Shown piece after piece: positions 41,268 to 49,451 of a stretch of 64,000 bases of DNA (positions are counted from its first letter, which is position 1; each line of letters begins with the position of its first letter). Position numbers and translations under genes: made by a program. The DNA is taken from assembly GCA_900319385.1 (NCBI GenBank), contig ONOG01000014.1, positions 19,780 to 83,779 on the forward strand. The letters run 5' to 3'. The notes below the pieces were generated by a model. It was not told the DNA's origin and searched no databases. It worked only from the letters and a program-made list of their open reading frames with translations. Origin of the DNA: an uncultured Prevotellaceae bacterium (GTDB taxonomy: Bacteria > Bacteroidota > Bacteroidia > Bacteroidales > Bacteroidaceae).

Positions 41268-42290
41268 TTACATCATGTCGGAAAACGTTCTGCAGCCCTT
41301 CACATAGTATTTCCAAAGTATGCAGAAGGGCGCATGCTGTTGTGCAGCCTCGATGGTCTGCCCTTGCTGTATGTGGTCGCGGTCAGCCACAAAGTCGGGA
41401 CGGATGCGACGATACTCGCGATGGGCACGGAAGACAGCCTTGCAGTTTTTCCAATCGAGCAAGGCAAGGTAGTGCAACGCCGCCAGCACGTCGAGCACTG
41501 TGCGCCATCGCATCACGCGCTTCAGTTCGCCCTGCGGCAGGTTCTTGTAGAGCATCAACAGGTTGTTGCGGAAGTTGAGAAAGGTCTTGCGCGGATTGCC
41601 CTGCTTCAGGGTGGCAGCCCCCAGATGATAGACGGTGCTTTGGGGCACACAGGCCACCTTCCGCCCCATCGTGCGGAGCCGCCAGCAGAGGTCTATCTCT
41701 TCCATGTGGGCAAAGAACCGTCCATCCAGACCGCCAGCAGCCCAATAGTCGGCCGAACGCACCATCAGGGCACATCCCGTGGCCCAGTGAACCAGCTGCA
41801 CGGTGTCATACTGTCCTTCGTCGGTTTCGACAGAACTCAGCACGCGACCGCGACAGAACGGAAAGCCATAACTGTCCAGATAGCCGCCGGCTGCGCCGCT
41901 GTATTCGAAATGGTCGGGCTGGCGCAGGGCAAGAATCTTGGGCTGACAGGCGGCTACCTCCGCGTGGCTGTCCATATATTGAATCAGCGGTTGGAGCCAA
42001 TCCTCTTGTCGGAGTTCTACATCGCTGTTGAGCAGCAGGTAGTATTCGGCCTCTATCTGTCGGAGCGCACGGTTGTAGCCTTCGGCATAGCCAAAGTTTT
42101 GGTCGAGTTTCACCACGCGGATTTCGGGAAATTCGCGTTCCAGCATTCCGACCGAATCGTCGGTGCTGGCATTGTCTGCCACGACGACCTCTACACCTTC
42201 GCACTTCGAACAGCGCAGCACCGTGGGCAGGTAGCGGCGCATCATGTCGGCGCCGTTCCAATTGAGAATTACGATTGCTATTTTCGTCAT
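41268..42290 (-). CDS. Family 2 glycosyltransferase (rhamnosyltransferase-like)
   Basis: 340 residues. GT-A start IAIVILNWNGADMMRRYLPTVL, nucleotide-sugar motifs VVVADNASTDDSVGML and YYLLLNSDVEL (the DxD region), acceptor block ALMVRSADYWAAGGLDGRFFAHMEEIDLCWRL and the C-terminal YHLGAATLKQGNPRKTF...NNLLML, a pattern common in WbbL-like rhamnosyltransferases of envelope polysaccharides. Starts 10 bases after mtaB and is probably co-transcribed with it. An rfbD gene for dTDP-rhamnose lies at 61 kb. Confidence 0.9.
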   Translation of the reverse strand: MTKIAIVILNWNGADMMRRYLPTVLRCSKCEGVEVVVADNASTDDSVGMLEREFPEIRVVKLDQNFGYAEGYNRALRQIEAEYYLLLNSDVELRQEDWLQPLIQYMDSHAEVAACQPKILALRQPDHFEYSGAAGGYLDSYGFPFCRGRVLSSVETDEGQYDTVQLVHWATGCALMVRSADYWAAGGLDGRFFAHMEEIDLCWRLRTMGRKVACVPQSTVYHLGAATLKQGNPRKTFLNFRNNLLMLYKNLPQGELKRVMRWRTVLDVLAALHYLALLDWKNCKAVFRAHREYRRIRPDFVADRDHIQQGQTIEAAQQHAPFCILWKYYVKGCRTFSDMM

Positions 42291-42300
42291 AGTTTAAAGT

Positions 42301-43611
42301 TCAGTCGCTTTGGATGTCGCCTCGGAGCGCATCGCGCTTGATGTTCCAGTCTCCGAGTACGACGCTGCGGATGGTGTTGTCGAGCTCAGGCGTGTTCTTC
42401 AGCTCGACACGGATATAGTTGTCAGTAAATCCGTGCATGGGACGGCCCTTCGGTGCGTGTTCGAGCAGGACAGGACGCACCGTCCCCACATACTGCCCAT
42501 AGAAGTCGAAGGTCTTCTTTCCCGACAGCTCGAGCAGACGGTTCGTCCGTTCGTGCTTCTCATCGTTGCTGACGACGAAGGGTATTTCGAGTGCCTTGGT
42601 CCCAGGCCGCTCACTGTAGGTGAACACATGGAGCTGGCTGACAGGCAGCGAGGCGATGAAGTCGTAGGCCTGCTCAAACAGTTCGGGACGTTCGCCGCGT
42701 GTACCGGTAATCACGTCCACACCGATGAAGGCGTCGGGCATCACCCGCTTGATGTGTTCGATGCGCTGTCGAAACAGGTCGGTGGTGTAGCGACGGTGCA
42801 TCAGTCGCAGCACCTCGTCGCTGCCACTCTGGAGCGGGATGTGGAAATGCGGCATGAAGGCACGCGACTGCGCCACAAAGTCGATGATGTCGTCGCTGAG
42901 CAGGTTGGGTTCGATCGACGAAATGCGATAGCGCTGGATGCCTTCGACACGGTCGAGGGCGCGGATGAGGTCGAGGAAAGTCTCGCCTGTCGAACGCCCG
43001 AAGTCCCCTATGTTCACGCCCGTGATGACGATTTCCTTTCCTCCCTCGGCGGCTGCCAGCTCTGCCTGCTCCACGAGCGAGGCGATCGATCCGTTTCGGC
43101 TCCTACCACGAGCGAGGGGGATGGTGCAATAGGTGCAAAAGTAGTTGCAGCCATCCTGCACCTTGAGGAAATAGCGTGTGCGGTCGCCATGCGAACAGGC
43201 TCCGCACCAGCCGTCGTCACTCTTCGGCAGGTCTTCGCTTGCGACGCCCATCTTCTCCATCAGTCGTGGCACGACCTGCGACTTTTCCTGCGCACCGACC
43301 ACGAGATCGACGCCCTCAATCTGCCCGATGCGTGCCGGTTGGAGCTGGGCATAGCAGCCCGTCACCACGACCAGGGCGCCTGGATGTTGCTTTGCCAGTC
43401 GGCTGATAGCCTGGCGACACTTGTGATCGGCGACTTCGGTGACGCTGCATGTGTTGACCACGACGATGTCGGCCTGTTCTCCCTTCGCCGCCGTCTGCAC
43501 GCCATAGCTGCGCAACTGCTCGCCGATGCTGGACGTTTCGGCGAAATTCAGCTTGCAGCCCAGTGTGAAGTAGGCGGCTCGTTTTCCTTGCAAAATGCTG
43601 GTATCAATCAT
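42301..43611 (-). CDS. mtaB: tRNA t6A37 methylthiotransferase MtaB
   Basis: 436 residues from ATG 43611. The N-terminal MTTase domain has Cys19 (LGCKLN), Cys55 (VVNTCSVTE) and Cys86 (VTGCYAQ); the radical-SAM triad is C155-C159-C162 (QDGCNYFCTYC). A C-terminal TRAM-like part ends the protein. It adds a methylthio group to t6A at tRNA position 37. A TAAATTTG box at 43620-43627 stands only 8 bases before the ATG, so the mRNA is predicted to be leaderless or nearly so, and the longer frame to 43725 is excluded. Confidence 0.94.
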   Translation of the reverse strand: MIDTSILQGKRAAYFTLGCKLNFAETSSIGEQLRSYGVQTAAKGEQADIVVVNTCSVTEVADHKCRQAISRLAKQHPGALVVVTGCYAQLQPARIGQIEGVDLVVGAQEKSQVVPRLMEKMGVASEDLPKSDDGWCGACSHGDRTRYFLKVQDGCNYFCTYCTIPLARGRSRNGSIASLVEQAELAAAEGGKEIVITGVNIGDFGRSTGETFLDLIRALDRVEGIQRYRISSIEPNLLSDDIIDFVAQSRAFMPHFHIPLQSGSDEVLRLMHRRYTTDLFRQRIEHIKRVMPDAFIGVDVITGTRGERPELFEQAYDFIASLPVSQLHVFTYSERPGTKALEIPFVVSNDEKHERTNRLLELSGKKTFDFYGQYVGTVRPVLLEHAPKGRPMHGFTDNYIRVELKNTPELDNTIRSVVLGDWNIKRDALRGDIQSD

Positions 43612-43619
43612 ATCAGTTG

Positions 43620-43627
43620 CAAATTTA
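43620..43627 (-). promoter_or_regulatory. -7 box TAAATTTG of mtaB
   Basis: Exact TAnnTTTG match, 8 bases before the start codon; predicts a leaderless transcript. Confidence 0.6.
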
Positions 43628-43690
43628 GAAAGAATAAATTGAAAATTGAAAATTGAAAATTGAAAATTTTGCCAATCGCAAGTAAAACAG

Positions 43691-43698
43691 TATTTTTG
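43691..43698 (+). promoter_or_regulatory. -7 box TATTTTTG of the phytase-like esterase gene
   Basis: Exact TAnnTTTG match, 4 bases before ATG 43703; again nearly leaderless. Between it and the mtaB box lies a GAAAATTGAAAATTGAAAA simple repeat. Confidence 0.5.
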
Positions 43699-43702
43699 CA
43701 GC

Positions 43703-44626
43703 ATGAACGCTCGAATAATTGCCATTGTCCTCTCCTATTGCGCACTGACGGCATCAGCGCAGCCCACAGTCCGCACCCTGCGGCAGCAGTCGCTGCGCCG
43801 CTACAATATTCCTGCCGGCAACTACAGCGGCATCACCCACATCGGTGGCACACGCTATGCGGTGTGCGACGACAAGTCGGCCGACGGGTTCAGCATTTGG
43901 AACATCGACGTCGATAGCGTCACAGGAAAGATTCGCAACGTGCGCAACGAGGGTTTTCACGCCAGCGGCGGCCCCAACCGCGACACGGAAGACCTTGCGT
44001 TTGTGCCCGAACTGCAAACCTTGTTCATGGTGAGCGAGGCGGAAGGACGCATCTACGCCTATGCCACCGACGGCACAGCGAAGCCCTGGCCATGCCCCAC
44101 CCTGCTCGACCGTTTCTCAAAGAGCACGGGACTCGAAGCCCTGGCGTGGGACAAGTTCCGGCTGTGCCTGTGGGTCATGGAGGAGAACAACGGAGAGGGA
44201 CAATGCCGACTGCTCAGCATCAACGCTCAAGGCACGCTGCTCGGCACACAGCACTACACGCTCGACCCGTCAAGAACCCAGAAAAAGGGGATGATTCATG
44301 CGCACGGCGTGAGCGCCATCTGCGCTACCGACGACGGAAAACTGCTGATTTTGGAACGTGAAGCTTACGTTCCGAAAAAGAAAATCTGGGCTTGGGTAAA
44401 CTGCAAGCTATACTCTATCAATCAAAAAGAAACAACTGGGAAACAACTCATTACCGAGTGGAGAACTCACATCAACCTCACAGCCCGTTCGTGGGCAAAC
44501 TACGAGGGGATGTGCTTCGGGCCGCGACTCACCGACGGGCGCCGAGTGCTCATTCTTGTTTCCGACTCTCAGGGTGGCTACGGCGGCGTGCTCCGCGACC
44601 GCATCCGCACCATCATCCTGCCTTGA
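43703..44626 (+). CDS. Secreted esterase-like / phytase-family protein
   Basis: 307 residues, signal peptide 1-19 (LTASA|Q). Beta-propeller-like strands: YSGITHIGGTRYAVCDDKS, RDTEDLAFVPELQTLFMVSEAEGRIYAY, STGLEALAWDKFRLCLWVMEENNGEG and SWANYEGMCFGPRLTDGRRVLILVSDSQ. The xxxEDLAF and YEGMCFGP blocks are typical of the 'esterase-like activity of phytase' family (PF13449). Likely a periplasmic phosphoesterase; substrate unknown. Divergent from mtaB. Confidence 0.85.
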   Translation: MNARIIAIVLSYCALTASAQPTVRTLRQQSLRRYNIPAGNYSGITHIGGTRYAVCDDKSADGFSIWNIDVDSVTGKIRNVRNEGFHASGGPNRDTEDLAFVPELQTLFMVSEAEGRIYAYATDGTAKPWPCPTLLDRFSKSTGLEALAWDKFRLCLWVMEENNGEGQCRLLSINAQGTLLGTQHYTLDPSRTQKKGMIHAHGVSAICATDDGKLLILEREAYVPKKKIWAWVNCKLYSINQKETTGKQLITEWRTHINLTARSWANYEGMCFGPRLTDGRRVLILVSDSQGGYGGVLRDRIRTIILP

Positions 44627-44648
44627 CGGCAGATAAAAAATTCTACAC

Positions 44649-44870
44649 TTACTCTGGCAACGGACGTTGTTGCACGATGCCGGCTATGACCAACGCCTCG
44701 CGCACCAGGCGATCGTCAAATCCCTTGACTCGCTTGCCGTGCGCGATTTCGTACACGTGCTGAGGCGAACAGTTGTGCTTCTGCGCAATCTGCTCATAGT
44801 CGGCACGATGATGCGATACGCGATAGTCACCATACGAACGATGGCGGAACAGATCAATAATTTTTTTCAT
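44649..44870 (-). CDS. Small HTH-like protein
   Basis: 73 residues, MKKIIDLFRHRSYGDYRVSHHRADYEQIAQKHNCSPQHVYEIAHGKRVKGFDDRLVREALVIAGIV. YEQIAQKHNCSPQHVYEIAHG has the spacing of an XRE/Cro helix-turn-helix. A TACCTTTG box at 44934 supports expression. Could be a small regulator or nucleoid protein; family name not known to me. Confidence 0.65.
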   Translation of the reverse strand: MKKIIDLFRHRSYGDYRVSHHRADYEQIAQKHNCSPQHVYEIAHGKRVKGFDDRLVREALVIAGIVQQRPLPE

Positions 44871-44933
44871 CCTTTTGATAGTTATAAATGCGTCGTTAAA
44901 GTTGGGAGGGTGTGCATTTCACAACGCACAGCG

Positions 44934-44941
44934 CAAAGGTA
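44934..44941 (-). promoter_or_regulatory. -7 box TACCTTTG of the small HTH-like gene
   Basis: Exact TAnnTTTG match 64 bases before ATG 44870. Confidence 0.6.
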
Positions 44942-45040
44942 AGAATTTTTTCTGAATTAACCGCCTACTTTTCTTCTATGTCCTAAAATATTTATCATTT
45001 TACACATCTATATCGCTGAAAGTGAAGTGAAGCATGGCAT

Positions 45041-46600
45041 TTAGGCTGTTAGAGATTTTGAACGAATGTACTTGAAGAGAAAAAGGAGTGCGGCGGCGAG
45101 GAGAAGGTAGTAAAGCAGGACGACGATGGCGGTGGGCTGCAGCTGAATCGTCGCTGCGGGCCACTGGGCAATGGTCTGCACCACAGCATTCTGCACACCG
45201 ACCAGCACGTCAAGCCCATGCGCCACCACAGCTTGTGCCTCGGGCCACCAAAACAGCAACAGCCACGCGATGGCACCCCACATGAGCAGCATGACAAGGG
45301 GCGGCACAACGAGGTTGGTGACAAGGCTATAGACGGGCAGCTGACCGAAGTGGTAGGCCACGACGGGTGCCGTGAAGAGGGTGGTCGAAACCGTCATCAT
45401 TATTAACGTAAGACAAGGGCGTACAATTCGCAACAGCTTGGGAATGATTGGCTTTGAGTATTTAGCAGAAGGACTTGACTTAAGGAAAAGAGGCTTGAAA
45501 ACCAATGCTACTCCCAGCATTGAGAGAAACGAAAGTTGGAAACCGACATTGTGCAGCTGAAGGGGGTCGGCGGCGAGCATGAGGATAGCGGCCAGCGCAA
45601 GAGCATTGAGCACGATATACTGTCGGCCGAAGGCAAAACCGACTTGCAGAAAGGTCGCCATGACGGTGGCACGGACGAGCGAGGACGGCATGCCTGCCAC
45701 GTAGGTGAACACCCACAGCAGGGGAATCACGGCGAGCATGGTACGCTGGCGCCATTCATAAGACAAGAAACGGAATATCAGGAAGTTGAGCAGTGTGAGC
45801 AACAGACCGAGGTGCATACCTGAGAGCGCCAGCACATGGGCAACGCCAGCCGCCGAATAGTCGTTTCGCAGTTGTCGGGAGAGCCCTTCGCGCCGGCCGA
45901 TGGTGAGGGCTTCGACCATCGACATCGTGGTGCTGTCGAGCGGCGAGTGTGCATAATAGGCATGCAGACGGTCGTTCCAGGTCGTGTCGCGCTGCGCAGG
46001 CGAAGTGTGCGACCAACGCTGGGACGGTACGTAGCAGGTGGCGGAGATGCCGCGAAAGAAGAGGCTGGCGGTGTAGCGAGCGAGGGCTGAGGTGTCGGCA
46101 GGGGTGATGGCGACAGAGTCGCGACGTGCAGGACAGGTGAGGTGGGTATGGAGGGGAGAAAACAGGAGTGTGTCGCCCCGTTGCAGGGTGAGCGGCGAAT
46201 GGGCAGAATCGGTTTGGAGGTAGGCAAGCAAGTGGGCACCGTCGGTGGTGGTAAGCTCAACAGCGGCGGTGCGACGTTTGGGCTGCGGAGCTTCGACGAC
46301 CGCGGCACGAAAAACAGCCTGCTGCGGATGGACTGCCGTGGCGACGTCGTTATACCTTATTATATATATAGTAGCACCGACAAGGAGGAATGCCCCGAAG
46401 ATGGAGGTGGCGAAGAGGTGGCGAAACAGCGGTGCGTGGCTCGTGACGCGGTGGCACACCACAGCCACCATCAGCAGGCAGCACATCACGACGAACAGCA
46501 TGTCGGGCCGCCAGGTCACGTGCTCCATCAACAGCGACGCCCCGCAGATTCCAGTCATGAACGGAATGGCGAGGCGCACAACAGAGTATTTCTGCCACAT
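45041..46600 (-). CDS. comEC: ComEC/Rec2-type DNA uptake membrane channel
   Basis: 519 residues from ATG 46600. Two N-terminal membrane helices, a DUF4131-like OB part (QAVFRAAVVEAPQPKRRTAAVELTT), then the Competence domain with many helices and GRREGLSRQLRNDYSAAGVAHVLALSGMHLGLLL, VFTYVAGMPSSLVRATVMATFLQVGF and HNVGFQLSFLSMLGVALVF. It carries single-stranded DNA through the inner membrane in transformation. The C-terminal metallo-beta-lactamase nuclease domain is absent, a form often seen in Bacteroidetes. Downstream of rpe in the same direction; comF is at 27 kb. Confidence 0.92.
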   Translation of the reverse strand: MWQKYSVVRLAIPFMTGICGASLLMEHVTWRPDMLFVVMCCLLMVAVVCHRVTSHAPLFRHLFATSIFGAFLLVGATIYIIRYNDVATAVHPQQAVFRAAVVEAPQPKRRTAAVELTTTDGAHLLAYLQTDSAHSPLTLQRGDTLLFSPLHTHLTCPARRDSVAITPADTSALARYTASLFFRGISATCYVPSQRWSHTSPAQRDTTWNDRLHAYYAHSPLDSTTMSMVEALTIGRREGLSRQLRNDYSAAGVAHVLALSGMHLGLLLTLLNFLIFRFLSYEWRQRTMLAVIPLLWVFTYVAGMPSSLVRATVMATFLQVGFAFGRQYIVLNALALAAILMLAADPLQLHNVGFQLSFLSMLGVALVFKPLFLKSSPSAKYSKPIIPKLLRIVRPCLTLIMMTVSTTLFTAPVVAYHFGQLPVYSLVTNLVVPPLVMLLMWGAIAWLLLFWWPEAQAVVAHGLDVLVGVQNAVVQTIAQWPAATIQLQPTAIVVLLYYLLLAAALLFLFKYIRSKSLTA

Positions 46601-46618
46601 GGATGAGGGGGAGTTCAC

Positions 46619-46714
46619 AACCACGAATGACGCGAATGACACGAATGTTTATTTTGCTTTAGATCGAATCGAACAACATCGAAACAATTCGTATAATTCG
46701 TATAATTCGTGGTT
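46619..46714. repeat. Short inverted repeat with CGAAT/ATTCG phrases between rpe and comEC
   Basis: AACCACGAAT (46619-46628) pairs with ATTCGTGGTT (46705-46714); the arms lead into runs of CACGAATGACGCGAATG and ATTCGTATAATTCGT. Fills most of the 124-bp gap and may act as a hairpin barrier between the two genes. Confidence 0.45.
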
Positions 46715-46724
46715 AACAAAAGAC

Positions 46725-47372
46725 TTAGAGGTTTCGGAGTGCAGCAATTCGCTCTTCGGGGTTTGGAGCACCGAACACATAGCTGCCTGCCACGAAGACA
46801 TCGACCCCAGCCTCCGCCAATCGAGGTGCCGTCTCGGCATTGACACCGCCATCGACCTCGATGAGGGCATGCGAACCCGTACGGTCGATGAGCTGCCGCA
46901 GTTCACGAACCTTAGCGAGGCTGTGTTCGATGAATTTCTGACCGCCAAAGCCTGGATTGACCGTCATCAGCAGCACCATGTCAACATCGCAGATGATGTC
47001 GGTGAGGAGACATACAGGCGACGACGGATTGAGCGTCACTCCAGCCTTCATACCGGCGGCGTGGATTTCCTGAATCGTGCGGTGCAGGTGTGTGCAGGCC
47101 TCATAGTGTACGTTCATCATCATCGCACCGAGAGCCTTGACCTCATTGACAAACTTTTCGGGTCGCTCGATCATGAGGTGCACGTCGAGGGGTTTCGTGC
47201 AGAGGCGTGCCACGGCTTGCATCACGGGGAAGCCGAAACTGATGTTCGGCACGAACACGCCGTCCATGACATCGAGGTGGAGCCAATCCGCCTCGCTGCG
47301 GTTGAACCACTCCATTTCGCGTTCCAGATTGCCAAAGTCAGCTGCGAGGAGAGAGGGGGATACCTTTTTCAT
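46725..47372 (-). CDS. rpe: Ribulose-phosphate 3-epimerase
   Basis: 215 residues. VSPSLLAADFGNLEREMEW, ADWLHLDVMDGVFVPNISFG, DVHLMIERP, VLLMTVNPGFGGQKFI and ALIEVDGGVNAETA are the standard metal and phosphate-binding blocks. Interconverts ribulose-5-phosphate and xylulose-5-phosphate in the pentose phosphate pathway. It begins 15 bases after the coiled-coil gene. Confidence 0.97.
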   Translation of the reverse strand: MKKVSPSLLAADFGNLEREMEWFNRSEADWLHLDVMDGVFVPNISFGFPVMQAVARLCTKPLDVHLMIERPEKFVNEVKALGAMMMNVHYEACTHLHRTIQEIHAAGMKAGVTLNPSSPVCLLTDIICDVDMVLLMTVNPGFGGQKFIEHSLAKVRELRQLIDRTGSHALIEVDGGVNAETAPRLAEAGVDVFVAGSYVFGAPNPEERIAALRNL

Positions 47373-47387
47373 AGCTTTGATTATTGA

Positions 47388-48290
47388 TTATTTCAGGCTG
47401 AAGCTGGCCTGCCCGATCATTTGCTTGTCGGCAAAAACGAACAGACGATAAGTGCCGGCATCGAGAAACTCATCGACATCGCTGTACATCGTGATGTGTT
47501 GCTCTTCGCCGTCGTATTCGATGTATTTCTTCTCCGAATATTCCACACTGGTGCCCTCGTAGTCGAACGTGCCCTGGGGCTTATAGACCGAGTTGTCGGG
47601 TTTGATGATGCGGGCATAGACGATGCGCTGTCCGTTTTGCGCCGTGACGTTCTTGACAATCGTAAATCCGAAGGAAAAACGTTTGACGTCCTTGGCCTTC
47701 TGCGCATTCTTTCCGCGCTTGTTCTGAGCTGTCACCCAGAAACCGGTGGCGTCGAGCTGAGCGGCGCGGTCCACCTTGTCGCGCAGCACATTGCGCTCGG
47801 CACTCACCTGCGCAGCCTGCTGCGTCACTTCGGTGATTTGCTGCTTGATTTCGGTATTCTCCGCACGCAGGTTGGCATTGGCGCGGTTGAGCGAATCGAC
47901 CTGTACGATATAAGACTGCAGGACGGCGCGGAGCGAGGTGATTTCTTTCTTGAGTCGGGTTATTTCGCGTGCGTCGGTCGCCTTCGTCTGCTCCAGTTCT
48001 TTCAGCAGTTGTTGCGTGCGTTCACGCTCCTTATCCACCAGCTGGAGGAGTGAGTCGTTGCGGATTTGGCGTTGCAGTTCGCCATACTGAATATCGAACT
48101 GGCGGTATTGGTCCTCCATCTCTTGCTTGTCCAGTTCAGCCAGTTCGGTAAGTTCGGCATTGGCTTCCTTCTGTTCATTCCACAGCCCATAGAGCCACGA
48201 ACATCCGATTGCCAAAAACGCAGCTACCACACCCAGCAGAATGATCCACGGCAGAGCGGAGCGCCGCTTCTTAGGTGTCATTTCTTCCAT
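47388..48290 (-). CDS. Membrane-anchored coiled-coil protein
   Basis: 300 residues: one N-terminal membrane helix (about 13-36), then a long coiled coil (about 38-180, rich in Glu, Gln and Arg with leucine heptads) and a C-terminal beta domain (about 183-300, GFWVTAQNKRGKNAQKAKDVKRFSFGFTIVKN...RIVYARIIKPDNSVY). The C-terminal domain is conserved in Bacteroidetes but unnamed to me. First gene of an rpe-comEC transcript; own promoter box at 48319. Confidence 0.7.
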   Translation of the reverse strand: MEEMTPKKRRSALPWIILLGVVAAFLAIGCSWLYGLWNEQKEANAELTELAELDKQEMEDQYRQFDIQYGELQRQIRNDSLLQLVDKERERTQQLLKELEQTKATDAREITRLKKEITSLRAVLQSYIVQVDSLNRANANLRAENTEIKQQITEVTQQAAQVSAERNVLRDKVDRAAQLDATGFWVTAQNKRGKNAQKAKDVKRFSFGFTIVKNVTAQNGQRIVYARIIKPDNSVYKPQGTFDYEGTSVEYSEKKYIEYDGEEQHITMYSDVDEFLDAGTYRLFVFADKQMIGQASFSLK

Positions 48291-48318
48291 ATAATAAGGT
48301 TAAGTTCAGATTTTACGG

Positions 48319-48326
48319 CAAAATTA
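48319..48326 (-). promoter_or_regulatory. -7 box TAATTTTG of the coiled-coil-rpe-comEC unit
   Basis: Exact TAnnTTTG match 28 bases before ATG 48290; it is back-to-back with the nrnA box, 12 bp apart. Confidence 0.6.
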
Positions 48327-48338
48327 CGGTTTTTTCCG

Positions 48339-48346
48339 TAACTTTG
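48339..48346 (+). promoter_or_regulatory. -7 box TAACTTTG of nrnA-hemW
   Basis: Exact TAnnTTTG match 31 bases before ATG 48377. The two divergent boxes overlap in their upstream regions, so the promoters must share or compete for polymerase. Confidence 0.6.
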
Positions 48347-48376
48347 CAACGAAAACCAAACGAAAATGCACAACTT

Positions 48377-49438
48377 ATGCTAAAACCCGTCATCACACCC
48401 GACGAAACCACACAGTTGCGCCGACTGCTCAACGACGCACGCAACGTCGTGCTCACCTGCCACACCTCGCCCGACGGCGATGCCATCGGATCGTGCCTCG
48501 CCATGCAGGAATACCTGGTGCGACGCGGCAAGCAGGCCACCGTCATCGTCCCCAACTACTTCCCCGACTTCCTACACTGGATGAACGGGGCGGACCGCAT
48601 CCTACAGTACAACCGCAACTATACGCTCTCGAAGACGCTCATTGCTCAGGCCGACCTCGTCGTCTGCCTGGACTTCAACGACCTGCAACGAATCGACGAC
48701 ATGCAGACGCCGTTCCGCTTTATCAAAGGTAAAAAACTGATGATCGACCACCACGAGAACCCGTCCAAATTCTGCGACATGACCATCTCGCGGCCCCAGA
48801 TGTCGAGCACCTGCGAACTGCTGTTCCGCCTGTTCGTCGCCCTGGACGACCTTCAAAATGTCAACCGTCACTGCGCCGAGGACCTCTATGCCGGTATGTG
48901 CACCGACACAGGCCGTTTCTCCTACAATTCCAACAACCCCGAAATCTTCAACATCATTGCGGAGCTGATGAAGAAAGGCATCGACAAAGACCACATCATC
49001 CGCAACATCTACAACCAGAACACCGAGGGTCGCTACCGCCTGATGGGCTATATCCTGTACGAAAAGCTCATCGTCATGCACGACCTGCATGCCTCCATCT
49101 TCAGCATCACCCGCGAGGAACTGCAACGCTTCCACTACATGAAGGGCGACGCGGAAGGCATCGTCAACATGCCACTCGAAATTAAGGGACAGAAACTCAG
49201 CATCGCCCTGCGCGAAGATACGGAGAAAGAGCAAATCTGCGTCTCCATCCGTTCCTACGACGACTTCCCTGCCAACGAAATGGCAGAGCGCTTCTTCAAT
49301 GGCGGCGGCCACTTCAACGCTGCCGGCGGCCGACTGTTCTGCCCGATGGACGAGGCTCTGGAAATTGCCAAACAGGCGGTCGAAGCCTACCGCACGCAGC
49401 TCTGCGGCTCCGACGAGCAGACGCAGACCAACGCCTGA
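48377..49438 (+). CDS. nrnA: DHH/DHHA1 phosphoesterase (NrnA-type oligoribonuclease / pAp phosphatase)
   Basis: 353 residues from ATG 48377 (MLKPVITPDETTQL). DHH motifs: TCHTSPDGDAIGSCLAM, VVCLDFNDLQRI, MIDHHENPSKF and GMCTDTGRF; the DHHA1 block is FFNGGGHFNAAGG. Degrades very short RNA fragments and dephosphorylates pAp, using manganese. The upstream part of the longer frame overlaps the promoter and is excluded. hemW follows 13 bases downstream. Confidence 0.93.
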   Translation: MLKPVITPDETTQLRRLLNDARNVVLTCHTSPDGDAIGSCLAMQEYLVRRGKQATVIVPNYFPDFLHWMNGADRILQYNRNYTLSKTLIAQADLVVCLDFNDLQRIDDMQTPFRFIKGKKLMIDHHENPSKFCDMTISRPQMSSTCELLFRLFVALDDLQNVNRHCAEDLYAGMCTDTGRFSYNSNNPEIFNIIAELMKKGIDKDHIIRNIYNQNTEGRYRLMGYILYEKLIVMHDLHASIFSITREELQRFHYMKGDAEGIVNMPLEIKGQKLSIALREDTEKEQICVSIRSYDDFPANEMAERFFNGGGHFNAAGGRLFCPMDEALEIAKQAVEAYRTQLCGSDEQTQTNA

Positions 49439-49451
49439 GCCCTATTGTCCG

